Source: Galbitalea sp036271875
Lineage (GTDB): Bacteria; Actinomycetota; Actinomycetes; Actinomycetales; Microbacteriaceae
Assembly (NCBI GenBank): GCA_036271875.1
Contig: DATAZU010000029.1
Span: 23,994 to 87,993, forward strand
Direction of reading: 5' to 3'
DNA: 64,000 bases
Position numbers and translations under genes: made by a program. This document shows positions 34,177 to 45,155 of this stretch, one piece after another (positions within the stretch are counted from its first letter, which is position 1; each line of letters starts with the position of its first letter). The notes below the pieces were generated by a model. That model had not been told where the DNA came from. It did not search any database and was given only the letters and a program-made list of their open reading frames with translations.

Positions 34177-34401
34177 CTTCGGCTTACCGCCGCGAGCCTC
34201 GCCGTCAGCGCTGGAGCAAACGTCAAAGCGGTCCAGCAGATGCTCAGTCATACCTCGGCAGCAATGACTCTCGACGTCAACGCGGGCCCCTTCGACGACG
34301 ATCTGGATGCGGTCGCGATGGCTCTGGACCGCGCTCGGTCCGAAGAAAGTGTGCACTTTTTGTTGACTCTGCCGAAATCCGCAAACGACAAAACCCCCTA
34401 G
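34177..34401 (+). pseudogene. C-terminal remnant of a tyrosine recombinase (phage-type integrase)
   Basis: In the frame that ends at TAG 34399-34401 the sequence reads TAASLAVSAGANVKAVQQML, then SHTSAAMTLDVNAG and FDDDLDAVAMAL. This matches the last ~70 residues of actinophage-type integrases, where the usual text is HDLRHTAASLA...LGHASAAMTLDVYADLFDDDLD. The box II histidine is lost at the 5' break and the catalytic Tyr is Asn here, so it cannot be active. It sits next to the 3' end of tRNA-Ser, the usual integration target. This marks an ancient integrated element. Confidence 0.8.
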
Positions 34402-34437
34402 ATCCCTTATAAACACTGGGAGGTAGAGGGTGGTCGC

Positions 34438-34528
34438 TGGCGGAACCGGTGGGATTTGAACCCACGGTGGGCTCAACACCCACACAACTTTTCGAGAGTT
34501 GCACCTTCGGCCGCTCGGACACGGTTCC
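34438..34528 (-). tRNA. tRNA-Ser (CGA)
   Basis: The minus strand folds as a class II tRNA. The acceptor arms GGAACCG and CGGTTCC are followed by discriminator G and encoded CCA (34440-34438). The anticodon stem CAACT/AGTTG encloses loop CTCGAAA with anticodon CGA. A long variable arm (about 19 bases) and T-arm GTGGG-TTCAAAT-CCCAC complete it. Long variable arm and CGA anticodon identify serine. The 3' end faces the recombinase remnant 36 bases away. Confidence 0.95.
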
Positions 34529-34648
34529 GGGGAAGAGTTTAGTACACCGCGTGGGATGCTCCGCCGCGCCATGGAACGAGCTGTCCACAGGGCATTCCGA
34601 AGCCCTATGCTCGGAGTCAAACTTTTGTCACGTTCAGCCGGAGGCCCC

Positions 34649-35323
34649 TTGTCCAGCACTGCGGTCGCCGAGCAGACCATCGACCAGGGCACGAGTCCCG
34701 GCGCTCCCCGGCGAAAACTGCGGCTGCGTTACATCCTCGTCCCCACCACTGTCGTCTTCGTTGTGCTCGCACTCGTTATCAGCTGGTTTTCGGTCGCCGC
34801 GTACGCGGGCAATCACGTCCGCATCACGGCAGACAGCGCGGCACTCCGCTGCGGCGCGGGCGAGACTCGCACAGTCACAGACGATGTCGATCCCGGTGCC
34901 GACCTCCAGATCGCGCTGCTCACGCCTGCGCTCAACTGCCAACTTCGACTGCAGGTGCGCAACGGGGGCACCGTTCCCATCGGCATCGACCGGATCACGT
35001 ACGGTGGGCTTGGCCGAGAAAGTCTCGTTGCGTATGTCGACAGCATTGACGGGCGAGCATCGAAGAACAACGACAACGGGCCCGATGCATACGGAGTTCC
35101 CACAGCAACTTCGCTCGCACCCGGCGCAACAATGACTGTCATCGCGCACATCACCGCAGCAAAGCTCACCTGCGACGGTGACGGCACCACGTACTTCTGG
35201 GACAACCAGAACCCTGTTCTCAACCTGTCAGTGCTCGGGATTGGCAGCGAACGGAAGCCCACCGACGTGCACTTCGGATTCCGCGGAACGACGGTCAGCA
35301 TGGATGCGGGTTGCCAGCAGTAA
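34649..35323 (+). CDS. Membrane-anchored extracytoplasmic protein of unknown function
   Basis: This 224-residue protein has a basic cytoplasmic N-terminus, one helix at about residues 26-50 (IPTTVVFVVLALVI-like) and an exported domain with three or four cysteines and beta-rich pattern (IGIDRITYGG). No family recognised. TTG at 34649 is the preferred start because GGAGG sits six bases upstream and the upstream part of the frame overlaps the tRNA gene. A 62-base gap separates it from radA, with which it may be cotranscribed. Confidence 0.65.
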   Translation: MSSTAVAEQTIDQGTSPGAPRRKLRLRYILVPTTVVFVVLALVISWFSVAAYAGNHVRITADSAALRCGAGETRTVTDDVDPGADLQIALLTPALNCQLRLQVRNGGTVPIGIDRITYGGLGRESLVAYVDSIDGRASKNNDNGPDAYGVPTATSLAPGATMTVIAHITAAKLTCDGDGTTYFWDNQNPVLNLSVLGIGSERKPTDVHFGFRGTTVSMDAGCQQ

Positions 35324-35385
35324 TCGCCCACACAGGGACGGCGACGCTTTCGGCCTGTGACGGCCGTCGCGCCTAGGCTTGCGGC

Positions 35386-36744
35386 ATGGCCCGCCCCGCG
35401 ACATCCTTCCGCTGCACGGAGTGTGGCTGGACGACCGCGAAGTGGGTCGGCCAGTGCGGCGAATGCCAGCAGTGGAACACCATCGCCGAAGTCACAGCGA
35501 CGACCACCTCGCTGCGCGCGGTCACGCCGATTCGAGTCAGCGCAGCGCGCGCCGCTCGGCCCATCACCGAGATCGGGTCGAACGACGACGTCACCCATTG
35601 GCCGAGTGGAATCGCCGAATTCGACCGGGTTCTCGGCGGCGGCATCGTGCCCGGTGCGGCCATCCTGCTCAGCGGTGAACCCGGCGTCGGCAAGTCGACT
35701 CTGCTGCTCGAGGTCGCCTCCAGGGCGGCAGCCCGCGGGATGCGCGTGCTCTACGTCAGCGCAGAAGAGTCCGTGAACCAGGTGCGGATGCGCGCGGCGC
35801 GCACGGGCGCGCTGCAGCCGACGCTGTTCCTCGCCGCGGAAGTGGACCTCGCCGTTATCCTCGGCCAGATCGAGCAGGTCGACCCTCAACTGGTGATCGT
35901 TGACTCGGTGCAGACGGTCGCGTCGTCCGCGTCGGACGGGCTCGCCGGCGGGCCGTCCCAGGTGCGCGAAGTGACGGCGACCCTCATCCGCGTCGCCAAG
36001 GATCGCAGCCTACCGATCCTGCTCGTCGGGCACGTCACGAAAGACGGAACCATCGCCGGCCCCCGACTGCTCGAGCACCTCGTCGACGTTGTACTCCAGT
36101 TCGAGGGCGACCGGCAGACCGCGCTCCGCTTCGTGCGGTCACAGAAGAACCGCTTCGGACCGACTGATGAGGTGGGCTGCTTCGAGATGACCGGCGATGG
36201 CATCGCCGAAGTCGCCGACCCGAGCGGGCTGTTTCTTTCGCGCACGCGTCAGCCGGTCAGCGGCACCTGCGTCACTATCGCGGTCGAGGGACGGCGCGCG
36301 CTTCCGGTCGAGATCCAGGCCCTCATCGTGTCGACATCCGCTCCCATGCCCCGCCGCGTCGTCAACGGAGTCGACAGTTCACGCGTCGCGATGCTGCTCG
36401 CAGTGCTCGAACGGCGGGCGAAAATGCCGCTCTCGACATCCGACGTCTACGTGTCGACGGTCGGTGGTATCCGGGTTATCGAACCGGGTGCCGACCTTGC
36501 AATCGCCCTGGCAATCGCGAGCGCGTTCCGGGAAAAGGCGCTGCCGGCGACTCTCGCTGCTATCGGCGAAATCAGTCTGGCGGGCGAGATTCGCCCGGCA
36601 TCCATCGCCAAGCAACGGGTGGCTGAGGCGAAGAGGCTCGGGTTCTCGACCATCCTCGACGCCCAATCCGAGCAGCTCGCCGAGGCACTGAAGGTCGCGT
36701 TTGGGCCGTCAGCTCCAAAGTCGGTGAACGTGGCGCCGTTTTGA
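35386..36744 (+). CDS. radA: DNA repair protein RadA (Sms)
   Basis: This 452-residue protein has the three RadA parts in order: an N-terminal C4 zinc finger (Cys10, Cys13, Cys24, Cys27), a RecA-like ATPase with Walker A GEPGVGKS (97-104) and the RadA-specific KNRFG motif at about residue 250, and a Lon-like C-terminal domain with SLAGEIRPASIAKQRVAEAK. RadA processes branched recombination intermediates and extends D-loops during repair. It stands between an unknown membrane protein and a lipoprotein. ATG start with no strong ribosome binding site. Confidence 0.97.
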   Translation: MARPATSFRCTECGWTTAKWVGQCGECQQWNTIAEVTATTTSLRAVTPIRVSAARAARPITEIGSNDDVTHWPSGIAEFDRVLGGGIVPGAAILLSGEPGVGKSTLLLEVASRAAARGMRVLYVSAEESVNQVRMRAARTGALQPTLFLAAEVDLAVILGQIEQVDPQLVIVDSVQTVASSASDGLAGGPSQVREVTATLIRVAKDRSLPILLVGHVTKDGTIAGPRLLEHLVDVVLQFEGDRQTALRFVRSQKNRFGPTDEVGCFEMTGDGIAEVADPSGLFLSRTRQPVSGTCVTIAVEGRRALPVEIQALIVSTSAPMPRRVVNGVDSSRVAMLLAVLERRAKMPLSTSDVYVSTVGGIRVIEPGADLAIALAIASAFREKALPATLAAIGEISLAGEIRPASIAKQRVAEAKRLGFSTILDAQSEQLAEALKVAFGPSAPKSVNVAPF

Positions 36745-36809
36745 CATTGCAGTTTTAGGCCGCCAAAACAGGCTGTTCCACTGCTGTGAGTTAGCTATAC
36801 CCTGTCTGC

Positions 36810-37316
36810 ATGTTGACTCGGCTTCCCCTGATCGCGGCGGTTGGCGCCGTCCTTCTCCTCACCGCGTGCGGCGGCGGCACGCCGTCATCGTCGGACTCCG
36901 CGGGTGGCCGCAGCACCGCCGCGTCCGCTGCCCCTACTCCCTCAGCCAACTCGTCACCATCTGCGCTGACGGCGGGCGATTGCACCGAGGCGGAAATGCA
37001 GGACGCCCAGCCCACCATCTACACGGTCTACACCGGTGACTCCACCCACCCGGTCACCATCCACTACACGGCGTTCAACCACGACGGCACGAATCCAACG
37101 GAAACGCTTACGACCGTCGGCCCGGTCATCAACATCATCGGCTACGCCTGCACCGAAGCCGCCGGAAGTGCGACCTGGGTGCTCACGGCGACGCACTCCA
37201 ACGTGGGGTCAATTGGATGCGTGCTGGACTTCGGCGGGTTGCTGGTAAATACCAAGTCAGATGGGCAGGAAGATCCGAACGTCACGGTGACGTGCAGCGG
37301 GAACTCGGGGGTCTAG
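36810..37316 (+). CDS. Putative lipoprotein
   Basis: This 168-residue exported protein has a type II signal peptide ending in the lipobox LLTAC (Cys20) followed by Gly and a Ser/Ala/Pro linker. The mature domain (about 50-168) contains two more cysteine pairs and beta-rich strands such as ATHSNVGSIGC; no family recognised. It is probably attached to the outer face of the membrane. It lies 65 bases after radA. Confidence 0.75.
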   Translation: MLTRLPLIAAVGAVLLLTACGGGTPSSSDSAGGRSTAASAAPTPSANSSPSALTAGDCTEAEMQDAQPTIYTVYTGDSTHPVTIHYTAFNHDGTNPTETLTTVGPVINIIGYACTEAAGSATWVLTATHSNVGSIGCVLDFGGLLVNTKSDGQEDPNVTVTCSGNSGV

Positions 37317-37392
37317 TTTCCGGGCGAGAGGTCTCGATAGCGCCGAGGGCTTCGCTCTGCGACTAGTCGATGGGGGCGGCGCTTCGCGGCGG

Positions 37393-37761
37393 CTACCTGG
37401 CGCGCGGGAGTTCCAGCGCGGCGATGATGTCCTGTGGGGTCGCCTGCATGGAGTGCGGGCCAGCGACATCGAACCAGACGATTTCGAGCACGCCGACGTT
37501 CTGAGTCAGGAAGTCGAGCAGCGCCGAAGCCTCGTAAACCTCCGAGGCGGGCGCATCCTCATCCGGAAGCATTGCGGTGTAGGTCTCGATCGACGAGAAC
37601 AGAAGGAGCATGTACTTGTCGGCGTCGCCGCGGCGAAAGACCCGCACCTGTGGCGGGCCATCCGCGTCGAGCATGGGTACGACCGCCCCGCCGTTGCGAA
37701 GCGCAAACGCTACGGCAACCGAATCGCCGGATACCAGGGCGGTGGCGAGCGTCGAAGTCAC
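37393..37761 (-). CDS. SseB-like small protein, tentative
   Basis: This 122-residue soluble protein resembles the SseB N-terminal-like fold found widely in actinobacteria: GGAVVPMLDADGPPQVRVF, KYMLLLFSSIETYTAML and DIIAALELPRAR. The resemblance is weak. GTG at 37761 shares its first base with the stop of the upstream gene, so translation is coupled. Longer versions overlap the neighbour substantially. Function unknown. Confidence 0.6.
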   Translation of the reverse strand: MTSTLATALVSGDSVAVAFALRNGGAVVPMLDADGPPQVRVFRRGDADKYMLLLFSSIETYTAMLPDEDAPASEVYEASALLDFLTQNVGVLEIVWFDVAGPHSMQATPQDIIAALELPRAR

Positions 37762-38366
37762 TAGCGCAGGATGAATTGGGGCGAATTGGCCGCCGAAGAC
37801 TTCACACCGTTCACAGTTACGGTGAGGTGATAGCTGGCACCACCCGCGACGACCTGCGGTGGATTCGTGGCCGAGCAATCGGCGGAGTTCGATCGGGTGC
37901 GACCCCAGGCAAACGGCGTTGTCGAAACGGATTTCGCGGGTTGCAACGTCGAGACATTGGCAACGTTCTTCGACGCGTCCTGGCAGTCTGTTGACGACCA
38001 GATCTTGTCGGTGCCACTTGTGATCTCATAGACCTGCACGTCGCTGCCGTCCTTGAACGTGCACGCAGAGGGGCCGGTGTTGGTGATCTTGAGCGAGATC
38101 ATCGGATCGACGCCGGCCGCATAACTCACGGCGTCCGTGACACCGATGACCTGCACGTTCGAGGCATCGCACGCTGGCGCCCTTGCTGTGGTCGAGCTTC
38201 CCGCTGGCGTGTGCGAGTTGGTCGGGGTCGGCGTGCCCGAGCCGGGACGCGCAACGATCAAAATGACGACGACGATAATCACGACGAGACCGCCGACGAC
38301 AGCGAGTCGACGGCGCCAGTAGACGCTCTGCGACTGCCGTCCGACGGGAGACCTGTTCGTCGACAT
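37761..38366 (-). CDS. Membrane-anchored exported protein, DUF4232-like
   Basis: This 201-residue protein has one helix at about residues 21-42 (RLAVVGGLVVIIVVVILIV), a Pro/Thr/Ser linker and an exported beta domain of about 130 residues with four cysteines (ACDASNVQV, ACTFKDG, DCQDASK, DCSATNP). Domain layout with ISLKITNTGPSACTF resembles Ig-like DUF4232 proteins. Coupled to the downstream SseB-like gene by one-base overlap. It starts 13 bases after the argA stop on the same strand, so the three genes may form an operon. Confidence 0.65.
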   Translation of the reverse strand: MSTNRSPVGRQSQSVYWRRRLAVVGGLVVIIVVVILIVARPGSGTPTPTNSHTPAGSSTTARAPACDASNVQVIGVTDAVSYAAGVDPMISLKITNTGPSACTFKDGSDVQVYEITSGTDKIWSSTDCQDASKNVANVSTLQPAKSVSTTPFAWGRTRSNSADCSATNPPQVVAGGASYHLTVTVNGVKSSAANSPQFILR

Positions 38367-38379
38367 GCAGTCAGGCTAA

Positions 38380-38880
38380 CTACAAGGTCTTCAGCATCCT
38401 TGTATTGCCTAGGGTGTTTGGCTTTACTCGGCTCAAATCGAGGAACTCGGCGATGCCCTCGTCCTGCGAGCGCACGAGCTGGGCGTAGACGTCTGGAGCG
38501 ACGATATCCTCCCCGATCGCCTCGAAACCGTGACGACCGAAGAAGCTGGTCTCGAACGTCAGACAGAAGAGTCGACTGAGACCCAGAGCGGCCGCAGCGA
38601 GCTCGATGTCGGCGAGGATGGCGTGGCCGACACCGTGGTGCAGCCACTCGTCGGCGACGGCCAGGGTGCGCACTTCGCCGAGGTCTTCCCACATGACGTG
38701 CAGGGCGCCGCATCCGATCAGGATGTCGCTCTCGTCGACGGCGACGCGGAACTCCTGGACCGCCTCGTAGAAGACGACGCTCTCCTTGCCGAGGAGGATG
38801 CGCCGCTGAACCAGCGGCTCGACCAGTTCTTTGATCGCGGCCACGTCTGACGTGCGGGCGGGGCGGACGGTGAAAGGCAC
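38380..38880 (-). CDS. argA: Amino-acid N-acetyltransferase (GNAT type), likely arginine biosynthesis
   Basis: This 166-residue GNAT enzyme matches the short actinobacterial N-acetylglutamate synthase (as in Mycobacterium Rv2747): MPFTVRPARTSDVAAIKEL at the start, LGEVRTLAVADEWLHHGVG as the acetyl-CoA site and SRLFCLTFETSFFGRHGF downstream. It catalyses acetyl transfer to L-glutamate, the first step of arginine synthesis. Its upstream region (38881 onward) is filled with repeats. No other arg gene is near. Confidence 0.85.
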   Translation of the reverse strand: MPFTVRPARTSDVAAIKELVEPLVQRRILLGKESVVFYEAVQEFRVAVDESDILIGCGALHVMWEDLGEVRTLAVADEWLHHGVGHAILADIELAAAALGLSRLFCLTFETSFFGRHGFEAIGEDIVAPDVYAQLVRSQDEGIAEFLDLSRVKPNTLGNTRMLKTL

Positions 38881-38939
38881 CCGACAAGTCTACGGACGCC
38901 TTGCCGTGCACCCCGCCTGCACTCGCCTGCGCTCACCTC

Positions 38940-38989
38940 CACCTGCCCGCACCTGCCCGCACCTGCCTGCACCTGCCTGCACCTGTTGT
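38940..38989. repeat. Tandem 10-base repeats upstream of argA
   Basis: Units CACCTGCCCG, CACCTGCCCG, CACCTGCCTG, CACCTGCCTG and CACCTGTTGT run head to tail; degenerate units extend left to about 38915. Non-coding. They continue into the long inverted repeat at 38975-39072. Confidence 0.85.
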
Positions 38990-39072
38990 GCAGGTGATTT
39001 GGCGCCGTGGGCCCATCCTGCTCACTGAAACGGCATCCAGGTCCCACTTGTACCTGCACAACAGGTGCAGGC
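38975..39072. repeat. Long inverted repeat between clpC and argA
   Basis: A 21-base arm (38975-38995) is perfectly complementary to 39052-39072, with a 56-base loop between. Each arm contains a shorter dyad around CACCTGTTGTGCAGGTG. Could form a cruciform or a long RNA hairpin in the transcript between clpC and argA. Confidence 0.85.
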
Positions 39073-39073
39073 G

Positions 39074-39099
39074 GGCCCTTCGACGAGCTCAGGGACCGG
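39074..39099. repeat. Half copy of the palindromic element found in the pirin gene
   Basis: 26 bases containing CCCTTCGACGAGCTCAGGG, differing at one base from the right arm of the element at 48547-48614. Only one arm is present here. It lies between the inverted repeat and the clpC terminator. Confidence 0.75.
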
Positions 39100-39123
39100 G
39101 AAGCCCAGGGACCGGGACGCGAC

Positions 39124-39155
39124 GAAGGGCGCCGGGACTGCTCCCGACGCCCTTC
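39124..39155 (-). terminator. Hairpin terminator after clpC
   Basis: Outer arms GAAGGGCG/CGCCCTTC (8 pairs) and inner arms CGGGA/TCCCG (5 pairs) with one mismatch between. It is 17 bases past the clpC stop in the direction of transcription. Probable clpC terminator. Confidence 0.65.
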
Positions 39156-39171
39156 CACATGCTGCTGAGAG

Positions 39172-41649
<2,478 letters not shown>

Positions 41650-41776
41650 GTGTCTGTCTCCTCAGGCAACGCGTGCACGAGTGGCGGTGCCGTTACAAAG
41701 AGACTAACGAGGGCACCACCGTATCCATGCCTGTGTTCGCCATGGGCGTGACGTGTCTTGGCACCAAATCTGGGGG

Positions 41777-44308
41777 CTATGGACCATTGATCCCAGACGG
41801 TGTATCCACCACCGTCACGGTGATTGCAAGCGGCCCTCTCATGATTGTCACTCCCTCGGTATTAAGCGTGTGCACATCCAGGTCGACGGTGAAATCGACG
41901 GGGCTGCCCGCATCGACCGCATCACAAGTGGTGACATCGGACGAGGGGTCCGTTGCCAAGCCGCTGTACGGCACGTAGTGCACGTGCAGGGTGATTGTGC
42001 TGCCCGCTATCGGCACCGTCGTCTCGCCGAGCTCGTCGAGGTAGGTGCGACATTCGTCGAAACCACCGAGCTCCACGGGATCCGAACCGGTGTGACCGTC
42101 GAATGTCAATGTGGCGGCACCGAATGCCTGGCCATCGGCATAGCTGAAGTTCGCCTCCATGTCGACAAGTACCGCACCCGCGGAGGTGAGAACCAGGTAG
42201 TGCGGCCAACGGTTATTTCCGCTCTGCCAGCCCCAGTGGGTTGACCCGTTCGCATTGGTGAGCGTCACCGATGCCAGATAGACGGTCCGCAGGCAGAGGT
42301 GGGTGAAGACGACCGGAATCGCTCGGGAACCGTTGGTGTAGTGCCCCGACACCGAGAGCGAGGTCGACGCGTACGTGCAGGTCGGCGTGCCCGGCACACC
42401 CGTCAGGGTGACGGCGTAGTCGGTGTCCTGGTCGGCCCGGAGGTTGAACACGGCCGCGGCGCCGTTTGGCACCGCATCGGCCGGGTCGTCCATGACGGCG
42501 GTGTTCGTATCGAGCTGGGGAAGTGCGCCCGCCTCGGGTGCGCCCGGGTCTGCGGTCTCCACAGCTTCAGTCAGCCAGTTGTGCAACCCGCTGTTTCCCT
42601 CTCGCGCCCAGAGTCGAACAACGAGCATCGCGCCCATTGTCGTGCCGGTTGCCGGGTCGCCGGGCAGGGGTACGACATACTCCTGCCCGGGCAACGACCA
42701 GCAGTCGTCGCACGTGACGGCCGGCGGGGAAATCACGTACTGGCCGCTTATGTGCTGGCCGCTTGTTGTCGTGACATCGGACGTGACGACCAGCTCGCCG
42801 CGAATGGACGGGTCTGCGGTGTCATCGTCCGCCTCGTTGGCCGGGACGGAACAGATTCGGCGGTCCGCTTGTGTTCGGAGGCCGACGAGCACTGTGCCGC
42901 TCGCGACTACCTGCGCCGAGCCGCAGGTGATTCCGTCAACGTCGGATCCGCTCGCAGTGACATCGGCTACCGGGCCGTTGGTACTGACTTCGTGCACGCT
43001 CAGCGTTGGTAACAGAACGTCGGGCGCGTGCTCAATGATCGACGAGACGTGATAGGGAGTGGCCCGATCGAAACTCGGCACCTCCATGCCGTGATACCAA
43101 CCAGCACACACAAGTGTCACCGATCCCGGCGCGACGACGAAGCCGAGGGCGACTCGCTGCGTGTACTCGAGGGGGATGTTGAGGGTTGTCGACTGCGGAT
43201 TTACCCCTCCGATCAGGCGCTCGCCCTGCGGCGAGATCTCATGCAAACCCGCCACATTCGAACACGACGCTCCGGGCGAGTCCGAGATGTCATAAGAGCG
43301 AATCGATACCGATTGGGTCGGAATACTTTCGGTGTACGCAACGAAGTAGTCGTGGCTGGCGAACGTTTCCGCGGAGACAACGGGGAGCGTGCTCGCACCA
43401 CTGGCGTGGAATTCATACTCGTGGCGCGCCGACTGCCATGGAGCAGGCGGCTGAGCCGATCCGTCCACGACTATGTCAACGGTCTCGGCGTTCGCGTCGG
43501 CAACATACAGGTGCGGCAGCATTATGCACACGGTGAGCGGCGGAAGATCACGGACGGGAGTGTTGCGCGCGAGGGCGTCGTTCCACGCGTCCACCTGATC
43601 CATGGGCACGCTCTGCCTGATCTCCATCCAGTCGGATGAGCTGCCATCGCGACCGATCGTGCGCCACTGCACGAAGAAGTCCTCCGGCACCGTCGCCGTC
43701 AGCAGCACCTCGTCGTCCGCAAAGCTACTGTTGGGGGTTCTCGTTGGCGTTGTGGCGCATGGACTCGTGAATGGCTGGATCGTGAAGTCGAGATCCGGTG
43801 GAAAGGTGTCCGCGAAGATCGCGCCACGCAGGGTGCCGTCCGGGCATTCGGATGGTGGATCCCCCGTTGCCGGCGAACAGGGGTCGTTGGAGCTGGGGTT
43901 GCCACCTGTCGCAGCTGAGCCTCCCGCCGGCGTCGGCGTTGTGGTCGGCGTCGGCGTTGTGGTCGACGTCGATGCCGGCGTGTCCGCGCCGTCGCCGCTG
44001 GCATGCCCATCGGCGATCCGCCTCACCGCCTGCTGAAGTCCGCTCGATCCGAGCGACGCTCCCGGGGCGACGACGCTCGCCTGCCCGGTGACCTTGCTCA
44101 CGGGTAGTTTGCCCGCGGATGCGAGCTTTGCGGCGTTCTTGAGGTCGCCGCTCGCCACGGGAGCGAGCACGGGCAGTTTCACCGTCTTGGCCGGCTCGTC
44201 GGCAACCTGCTTCGAGGCAAAGGAGCCGCCGACGAACGCGAGCGAGATACCGACGGCAACCGCCGCGACAACCGAGATCACCGGGATCAGCCACTTGGGG
44301 ACAGTCAT
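41777..44308 (-). CDS. Large membrane-anchored extracytoplasmic protein, unknown family
   Basis: This 843-residue protein has a helix at about residues 6-28 (LIPVISVVAAVAVGISLAFV), then a linker with a Ser/Thr/Pro low-complexity stretch around residues 110-135, then about 700 residues of exported beta-rich sequence with many cysteine pairs. Features include ITCGSAQVVASG and LTCTYASTSLSVSGHY-type strands suggesting several Ig-like modules. No known family recognised. ATG overlaps the stop of the upstream gene by one base (TGATG), so the two are coupled. Likely a surface or cell-wall protein; role unknown. Confidence 0.75.
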   Translation of the reverse strand: MTVPKWLIPVISVVAAVAVGISLAFVGGSFASKQVADEPAKTVKLPVLAPVASGDLKNAAKLASAGKLPVSKVTGQASVVAPGASLGSSGLQQAVRRIADGHASGDGADTPASTSTTTPTPTTTPTPAGGSAATGGNPSSNDPCSPATGDPPSECPDGTLRGAIFADTFPPDLDFTIQPFTSPCATTPTRTPNSSFADDEVLLTATVPEDFFVQWRTIGRDGSSSDWMEIRQSVPMDQVDAWNDALARNTPVRDLPPLTVCIMLPHLYVADANAETVDIVVDGSAQPPAPWQSARHEYEFHASGASTLPVVSAETFASHDYFVAYTESIPTQSVSIRSYDISDSPGASCSNVAGLHEISPQGERLIGGVNPQSTTLNIPLEYTQRVALGFVVAPGSVTLVCAGWYHGMEVPSFDRATPYHVSSIIEHAPDVLLPTLSVHEVSTNGPVADVTASGSDVDGITCGSAQVVASGTVLVGLRTQADRRICSVPANEADDDTADPSIRGELVVTSDVTTTSGQHISGQYVISPPAVTCDDCWSLPGQEYVVPLPGDPATGTTMGAMLVVRLWAREGNSGLHNWLTEAVETADPGAPEAGALPQLDTNTAVMDDPADAVPNGAAAVFNLRADQDTDYAVTLTGVPGTPTCTYASTSLSVSGHYTNGSRAIPVVFTHLCLRTVYLASVTLTNANGSTHWGWQSGNNRWPHYLVLTSAGAVLVDMEANFSYADGQAFGAATLTFDGHTGSDPVELGGFDECRTYLDELGETTVPIAGSTITLHVHYVPYSGLATDPSSDVTTCDAVDAGSPVDFTVDLDVHTLNTEGVTIMRGPLAITVTVVDTPSGINGP

Positions 44309-45096
44309 CAGCCGACACATCCTGCCTGGGTAATTGAGACCTTGGTTGGAGAGCTGAGGTTGCCGACGGCATCCTTCGCCTGGAGCTGGAACGTGATCGT
44401 TCCCGCAGCGTTCGAGCTGCCGACGTTGTATAGGTAGGTCCACGTGGATCCGGCGGCGTGAGTCATGTGACCGTTGCCCGAGACGGCACCGCCCCACGAG
44501 ATCGCTACCGAGGCGACGCCAACGTTGTCGCTCGCCGTGACGGTAATTGTGTCGCTGTGCGGCGGATTGCTGTTCGCCGTGCACACGGTGTCGGTGCCTG
44601 CGGTAGGAACCGCGAGCTTTGGCGCGGTTTTGTCGAGAGGTTTCGGCTTCGGCGGCTTTGTCGGTGCCGTCGGCTTCGTAGGAGTCGTCGGCTTGGTTGT
44701 GCTGCTGTGTTTTGTTGGCGGCATCAGGATGCTCACCGTCGGACAGCTGCTCACCGGCAAGGTTGCGATCGACGGCTGCCCAGGGTCGATCGCCACAACG
44801 TCTCGCGACACCCACACCGTCTGCGCAATGTTCTGCGGATTGCGCACACCGAGGTAGGAACTGTCTTCGCTGCGCGCGACGGCCACAACGCGATCGCCTG
44901 CCTGAAGCCTCGTGACCTCGGCGCCGGCGGGGCAGGTTAACGCCGCGGCGGTGCGCGCGAGGCTCGCGTCGTTGGCGAAGACGACACGGTCAGTTGTGGG
45001 GTGACCGAAGACCCCGGTCAGCCCGAGCACCCCGCCGACCACGCCAACGGCAACAACAAGCCCAACCCAGGGCAACCACGAAAGAACACTCCGCAT
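44308..45096 (-). CDS. Membrane-anchored protein with C-terminal Ig-like domain
   Basis: This 262-residue protein has a helix at about residues 8-30, an exported region of about 100 residues with a Cys pair, a Lys/Pro/Thr linker (about 128-163) and a C-terminal domain with bacterial Ig-like pattern (DTITVTASDNVGVASVAISW, VGNLSSPTKVSIT). It is translated just upstream of the 843-residue protein. A truncated copy of its first ~55 residues lies at 46040-46216. Role probably at the cell surface. No known family name. Confidence 0.75.
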   Translation of the reverse strand: MRSVLSWLPWVGLVVAVGVVGGVLGLTGVFGHPTTDRVVFANDASLARTAAALTCPAGAEVTRLQAGDRVVAVARSEDSSYLGVRNPQNIAQTVWVSRDVVAIDPGQPSIATLPVSSCPTVSILMPPTKHSSTTKPTTPTKPTAPTKPPKPKPLDKTAPKLAVPTAGTDTVCTANSNPPHSDTITVTASDNVGVASVAISWGGAVSGNGHMTHAAGSTWTYLYNVGSSNAAGTITFQLQAKDAVGNLSSPTKVSITQAGCVG

Positions 45097-45155
45097 ACCT
45101 GTTCGACGTTTGGGTAAGCGAAAAAGGTTGACAGCCTCGTCGCGTCGACTTATGT

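Noticed and set aside
38940..38989. Decamer repeats as a possible CRISPR array
   Set aside because: Units are 10 bases, contiguous and without spacers, and no cas gene is present.
43725..44815. N-terminal extension of the 843-residue surface protein frame up to 44815
   Set aside because: The extension overlaps the 262-residue gene in a different frame and has no hydrophobic anchor; the ATG at 44308 gives a proper signal anchor and coupled start.
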